This document shows, piece after piece, positions 60,531 to 64,000 of a stretch of DNA of 64,000 bases; the first letter of the stretch is position 1, and each line of letters starts with the position of its first letter. The notes under the pieces are model-generated. The model was not told the origin of the DNA and searched no databases. It saw only the letters and a program-made list of their open reading frames with translations. This DNA is from Streptomyces luteolifulvus. GTDB lineage: Bacteria > Actinomycetota > Actinomycetes > Streptomycetales > Streptomycetaceae. Position numbers and translations under genes: made by a program. The stretch is taken from NCBI RefSeq assembly GCF_008806595.1, contig NZ_VZRB01000035.1:1-64000 (forward strand), written 5' to 3'.

Positions 60531-61285
60531 GCCGCGACCCCCAGATACGCCTCGATGACCGCGGGATCGCGCTGGACCTGTTCCGGCGGGCCCTCGGCGA
60601 TCTTGCGGCCGAAATCGAGACACACCACCCGATCGCACAGGCCCATCACGAACCCCATGTGGTGCTCGACCACCACCAGCGTGAGGTCGAAGTCCTGGCG
60701 GATGGCGCGCACCAGGTCGGCGAAGTCGTCGACCTCGCCGTGGCTGAGGCCGTTGACGGGTTCGTCGAGCAGCAGCAGCCGGGGCCGGACGGCCAGCGCT
60801 CTGGCCAGTTCCACGCGTTTGAGCGTGCCGAACGGCAGCCCGGAGGCAGGGCGGTCGGCGACGTCCGAGAGGTCCAGCCGCCGCAGCAGCTCATCGGCCT
60901 GGTCGCGCAGCCGCGCCTCCTCCTGCCGGACGCGAGGGAGCCGCAGTGCCGCGGCCAGGTGTCCCGCACGGCCCCTTGTGTGGGCGCCGACCATGACGTT
61001 CTCGCGGACCGTGAGGCGCGGGAACAGGCCCAGATTCTGAAAGGTGCGGGCGATGCCGCGGCGGGCCACGGCGTGCGGCGCGAGGCCGAGCAGGTCCTCA
61101 CCTTCGTACCGCACCGTTCCGGCATCGGGTGTGCAGCGCCGGGTGAGGCAGTTGAACAATGTGGTCTTTCCGGCTCCATTGGGCCCGATGAGCCCGACGG
61201 CGGAGCCGGCCTCGACGGCGAACGCGACGCCGTCCAGGGCCGTGATCCCGCCGAAGCGCACGGTAATGCCGTCGACCGTGAGCAT
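60527..61285 (-). CDS. livG: Liv-type ABC transporter ATPase LivG
   Basis: A 252-residue ATPase. Walker A GPNGAGKTTLFNCLT, Walker B LLLLDEPVNGLSHGE and ARTFQNLGLFPRLTVREN match LivG. The signature is GLPFGTLKRVELARAL, the LivG form of LSGGQ. It is the first gene of the five-gene importer operon. AAAGG lies 9 nt before ATG 61285, and a dyad arm covers the spacer. Confidence 0.9.
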   Translation of the reverse strand: MLTVDGITVRFGGITALDGVAFAVEAGSAVGLIGPNGAGKTTLFNCLTRRCTPDAGTVRYEGEDLLGLAPHAVARRGIARTFQNLGLFPRLTVRENVMVGAHTRGRAGHLAAALRLPRVRQEEARLRDQADELLRRLDLSDVADRPASGLPFGTLKRVELARALAVRPRLLLLDEPVNGLSHGEVDDFADLVRAIRQDFDLTLVVVEHHMGFVMGLCDRVVCLDFGRKIAEGPPEQVQRDPAVIEAYLGVAA

Positions 61286-61287
61286 GA

Positions 61288-61330
61288 GTGACGCCCTTTC
61301 CGAGATCCCTGAGGGATGGGAGAGCGTCAC
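61288..61330 (-). promoter_or_regulatory. Leader dyad at the livG ribosome binding site
   Basis: GTGACGC (61288-61294) pairs with GCGTCAC (61324-61330), enclosing a second dyad ATCCC-TGA-GGGAT (61305-61317). In the livG mRNA the proximal arm fills the space between AAAGG and the ATG. It could hide the start, or bind a protein as DNA. Confidence 0.5.
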
Positions 61331-61342
61331 CGTAGGGGGGCG

Positions 61343-61375
61343 GGTTCCGGACGCACATTGGGTGCGGAAACCCAA
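61343..61375. promoter_or_regulatory. Nested dyads in the livG/PucR divergent region
   Basis: TTGGGT-N6-ACCCAA (61358-61375) is perfect, and GGTTCCG (61343-61349) pairs with CGGAAACC (61365-61372) with one bulge. They lie in the 188-bp gap between divergent operons and are candidate sites for the PucR or TetR protein. Confidence 0.45.
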
Positions 61376-61473
61376 CTTCAGATCCGACGACTTGTGCGCC
61401 GCGCACAGTGCCGCCGAAATCTCCGCCGCCGGACCTGTTGACGCGGCACGAGCTGGCATGAACCATCTGCGCC

Positions 61474-62769
61474 ATGTCTGGTGCACTCGTCGTGGGCACT
61501 CCCACTCTGCCCGAACCGCTCCGCCAGGAGCGGCGGCGGATCCTGCGCGCCGTGCAGGACCGGGTCGAGGAGGTGGCGGACACCGCCGTGGCGGTGATGC
61601 GTGAGGAGATCCCGTCGTACGGGGTGCAGGACGAGCGCTTCTTCCAGGACGTACGGGACCAGGTGCTCTCGCACTACAGGATCCAGCTGACGGTGCTGGC
61701 GGGGACCCGGGACATCGCCTCGGAGGACCTGGTCTTCAGCCGTGCGGCGGCCATGCGCAGGGCACGGGCGGGGTTCGCCCTGGAGGACTGGATGAGCGCC
61801 TTCCGTGTCGGCCGGCAGGTCTTCTGGAACGCGCTGACGGAATGCGCGGGCACCTCACCCACGGCCCAGCAGGCCGCGCTGTCCCTCGTCACACCGATGA
61901 TGCGATACGTGGACTTCGCCAGCACCCACGCGGCGCAGGCCTACGTGGAGTATCAGCAGCACATCGTGGCGGACGCGGACCGGGAGCGCAGGGACCTTCT
62001 GGAGCAGCTCCTGGCCGGTGCGGGGCCGACACGCGGCCCCCTGCTCGCCGCGGCACAGGCGTACGGCATCGGGCCCCACTCTCCGATGATGGTGGTCGTG
62101 GCGTCCTGTGTCCGCGACACCCGCACCGGGGACACGGCCCTGGAGGAAAGCGGTTACGCCACCAGCGCGGCGATCACCGTCGCGGGGTACTGGGCCAGCA
62201 GAACCCTGGTGGTCGTCCGCCACGGCGAGGTGGTGGCCGTGCCCGTGGTGCGCGCCGGTATGGACGAGGAAGACGTGTGCGCACACTTCGACGCCGTGCA
62301 ACGGCGCCTCGCCAAGGAGGGGACCCTGCTCTGCGTCGGTGTCAGCACGGTCGCCCGCGGCGCGTCCGAACTGCCGCGCGCCTACCAGGAGGCACGGGCG
62401 GCGCTCGAACTCGTTCCGGACGAGGGCGGGGTGGCGGCGCTGCCCCGGCTGTCCCCGTTCGACTATCTGGCCATGCGCGCCGACGACATCGCCCGTCAGC
62501 TGATCGACCCTCGGGTGAGCGAACTCCTGGACGACGACCGCAGGCGCGGCGCCCCACTGGCGGCCACGGTGCGGGCGTTCGCCGACGCCGACCTGAACCT
62601 GCGGCTGGCCGCCGACCGGCTGCGTGTGCATCACAACACGGCGCACTACCGATTGCGCCGGATCGAGGAACGCACCGGGCGCAATCCGCGCCGGATCGCG
62701 GACCTGATGGAACTGCTGGTGGCCCTCGCCCTCCGCGACGGGACCCAGGAAGGCGAGGACAAACGGTGA
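61474..62769 (+). CDS. PucR-type regulator (divergent from the Liv operon)
   Basis: A 431-residue regulator with an N-terminal helical domain (EEIPSYGVQDERFFQDV, AFRVGRQVFWNAL), a middle variable domain and the C-terminal PucR/HTH_30 motif AADRLRVHHNTAHYRLRRI (about 385-405). It resembles the regulator at 49340. It is divergent from the Liv importer and overlaps the TetR gene (GTGA), so it probably activates uptake when its ligand is present. Confidence 0.83.
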   Translation: MSGALVVGTPTLPEPLRQERRRILRAVQDRVEEVADTAVAVMREEIPSYGVQDERFFQDVRDQVLSHYRIQLTVLAGTRDIASEDLVFSRAAAMRRARAGFALEDWMSAFRVGRQVFWNALTECAGTSPTAQQAALSLVTPMMRYVDFASTHAAQAYVEYQQHIVADADRERRDLLEQLLAGAGPTRGPLLAAAQAYGIGPHSPMMVVVASCVRDTRTGDTALEESGYATSAAITVAGYWASRTLVVVRHGEVVAVPVVRAGMDEEDVCAHFDAVQRRLAKEGTLLCVGVSTVARGASELPRAYQEARAALELVPDEGGVAALPRLSPFDYLAMRADDIARQLIDPRVSELLDDDRRRGAPLAATVRAFADADLNLRLAADRLRVHHNTAHYRLRRIEERTGRNPRRIADLMELLVALALRDGTQEGEDKR

Positions 62770-63428
62770 GCGAGACCGTAGAGCGGTTGACCCACGACAC
62801 ACAGCAGCCGGCCGCGCAGGAGACCCCTGCCGCGGACCGCCCGCAAGCCCGCCGAGCGCTGCTGGACGCGGCCCTCGAAGTATTCACCGAGCGCGGCTAC
62901 AACGACGCCAGCCTCGCCGAGATCGCGGCCCGCTCCGGCATCGACGTGGGCAGCCTGTTCCAGCACTACGGCGGAAAGAAGGGGCTGTACCTGGAACTGT
63001 GGGAGGACTTCCGCGAGGAACAGGAACGCCGGACCGCACGGATGCTGGCCGAGGCCCGGAGCCGCGGGGTGGAAGACCCGATCACCCTCTTCGTCGAGGG
63101 AGCGCGGGCCTACCTGGAGGGAGCCTGGGAGAACCGCCGTATCGGCAGACGGCTCGTGGAGGAGGACGGCCCCGCAGGCTTCGACACCCTGCGGCGCCAA
63201 TGGGACCGCGCATGGGTGCGGCGCAACGCCCGGCTCCTGGAGGTGGACGAGCGGCGCCGCGCCGGCCGGGTACGGGTGATCGTGCTGACCACGATCATCG
63301 GAGGAGCGGCGCGGGAACTGGGCGACTGCGCGGACGAGGCGGAGGCCCAGGAGGTCATGGACGAGGTGTGCGGCATCCTGTTCCATCTCTGGTCGACCTC
63401 GCTGGCCGGGACCGACACGGCTGTGTAG
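62766..63428 (+). CDS. TetR-family transcriptional regulator
   Basis: A 220-residue TetR protein. The N-terminal HTH is LLDAALEVFTERGYNDASLA with SGIDVGSLFQHYGGKKGLY; the rest is the ligand-binding helical domain. GTG overlaps the PucR-type regulator's stop as GTGA. It is the only TetR gene here and thus a candidate for the paired operators at 54354 and 54468 and for sites near livG. Confidence 0.88.
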   Translation: MSETVERLTHDTQQPAAQETPAADRPQARRALLDAALEVFTERGYNDASLAEIAARSGIDVGSLFQHYGGKKGLYLELWEDFREEQERRTARMLAEARSRGVEDPITLFVEGARAYLEGAWENRRIGRRLVEEDGPAGFDTLRRQWDRAWVRRNARLLEVDERRRAGRVRVIVLTTIIGGAARELGDCADEAEAQEVMDEVCGILFHLWSTSLAGTDTAV

Positions 63429-63434
63429 GACGGT

Positions 63435-63812
63435 TCACGGACTCGTGCCGGTCTTCGTACCCGTGCGGGGATGGGGGAGAGGCGGGTCGGTTCGGCGCAG
63501 CTCCGCGAGGAGTTCGTTCCGTCCCACCAGGAGTTCCGTGAGAATCCGGCGTGCGGCGCGCAGGAGTTCGGCGACATCGCCGCCGGCGAGGGCATAGCTG
63601 ACCGTTGAGCCTTCCCGTACGGAGACCACGATTCCGGAACGGCGCAGTACGGCCAACTGCTGGGAAAGGCTGGACGGTTCGATGTCGATGTCGGTGAGAA
63701 GGTCCCGCACCGGGACGGGACCGTTCTGCAGCAGTTCGAGGACCCTGATACGCACCGGGTGGCCGAGCATGCGGAAGAACTCGGCCTTGGCCTGGTAGAG
63801 GGGCACTTGCAT
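63435..63812 (-). CDS. ArsR-family transcriptional regulator
   Basis: A 125-residue winged-helix regulator. FFRMLGHPVRIRVLELLQNGP and DIEPSSLSQQLAVLRRSGIV hold the HTH, and REGSTVSYALAG is the wing. No clear metal-binding Cys/His cluster is visible (no CVC), so it may sense something other than metal. I recall this ArsR type beside SulP anion transporters in Streptomyces; that neighbour would lie off the right edge. Start chosen at ATG 63812, with GGAG 13 nt upstream, a weak fit. Confidence 0.85.
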   Translation of the reverse strand: MQVPLYQAKAEFFRMLGHPVRIRVLELLQNGPVPVRDLLTDIDIEPSSLSQQLAVLRRSGIVVSVREGSTVSYALAGGDVAELLRAARRILTELLVGRNELLAELRRTDPPLPHPRTGTKTGTSP

Positions 63813-63958
63813 GGTGATGGCTCGCTCCCTGCCGCATTCAAGGGCGTTCTCTCGGTGATGCGGCGGCCTGCGTGTGCCGCCGCGCGCGTCATGCACACCG
63901 ATCTTCGCTGCTCAGGGCTCCGCGTCACCCCGAGTTGTGGTGATATGGATCTCGCGAG

Positions 63959-63974
63959 TTGAAGAAGTCTTCAA
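63959..63974. promoter_or_regulatory. ArsR-like operator palindrome
   Basis: TTGAAGA-AG-TCTTCAA is a perfect inverted repeat 147 bp upstream of the ArsR start. Its A/T richness stands out in this G+C-rich region. It likely controls a divergent gene beyond the window edge and perhaps arsR itself. Confidence 0.55.
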
Positions 63975-64000
63975 TGAGCGGGCACGCGGAGCCGAGGGGC

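Noticed and set aside
1..64000. CRISPR array, tRNA, rRNA or prophage
   Set aside because: No spaced direct repeats of CRISPR form, no cloverleaf-like segments and no phage structural genes were seen.

Overview
The window looks like a piece of a Streptomyces chromosome or a very close relative. It is about 70% G+C with strong third-position G/C bias and frequent GTG starts. Many genes overlap by ATGA or GTGA, and the gene families are typical of the genus (EF-hand protein, SpoIIE-type phosphatase with PAS and GAF domains, fused isobutyryl-CoA mutase, PucR-type regulators). I see no rRNA, tRNA, CRISPR array or prophage.

Layout. 0-0.7 kb: the 3' end of a TnpB gene and the right-end hairpin of an IS200/IS605-type element, which has cut off the second half of an acetyltransferase-like gene. 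0.8-1.9 kb: a subtilisin-like lipoprotein protease. 2.1-12.9 kb (minus strand): a tightly coupled cluster for the cell envelope, read in the order DUF3068/PorA-like membrane protein, GT4 glycosyltransferase, methyltransferase, 1397-residue AftD-like GT-C glycosyltransferase, condensation-fold acyltransferase, second methyltransferase, DMT-type membrane protein, UPF0434 protein. 13.1-18.2 kb: a small membrane peptide with a PucR-type regulator, then a glutaryl-CoA module (CoA-transferase, glutaryl-CoA dehydrogenase, convergent LysR regulator). 18.4-22.2 kb: EF-hand protein, nitrate/nitrite porter with a hemerythrin protein, zinc-ribbon protein, SfLAP/GAP membrane protein. 22.3-30.6 kb: YihY/BrkB protein behind a tiny coupled ORF, a DUF389 gene with an in-frame amber codon, GH15 hydrolase, cyclase-family hydrolase, D-2-hydroxyacid dehydrogenase, gluconokinase and GMC oxidoreductase. 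30.7-34.1 kb: cytochrome bd oxidase and an SDR. 34.3-38.1 kb: fused isobutyryl-CoA mutase and an ABM-fold monooxygenase.

38.1-46.7 kb: a minus-strand operon (zinc alcohol dehydrogenase, binding protein, two permeases, two ATPases) resembling the rhizobial glycerol GlpSTPQV transporter. It is divergent from an AcoR-like activator, with paired ATGTCTCA repeats between them. 46.9-49.3 kb: a PAS/GAF/SpoIIE/HATPase stress-signalling protein. 49.3-63.4 kb: a catabolic region. A PucR-type regulator is divergent from a carboxymuconolactone-decarboxylase-fold protein and an SDR. A solute:sodium symporter with DUF485 is divergent from an MDR oxidoreductase and an SDR, with two matching TetR-like operators between. 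A complete Liv-type ABC importer is divergent from a second PucR-type regulator coupled to a TetR regulator. 63.4-64 kb: an ArsR regulator and a palindrome that probably serves a gene beyond the edge.

How the parts work together (inference): the left third builds or modifies an envelope glycan or glycolipid. The middle holds respiration and redox genes that fit low oxygen or nitrogen oxides (NarK-type porter, hemerythrin, cytochrome bd). The right half is a set of substrate-uptake and dehydrogenase modules, each next to its own likely regulator. The least explained parts are the AftD/condensation-fold cluster and the 49-63 kb catabolic region, whose substrates cannot be read from sequence.
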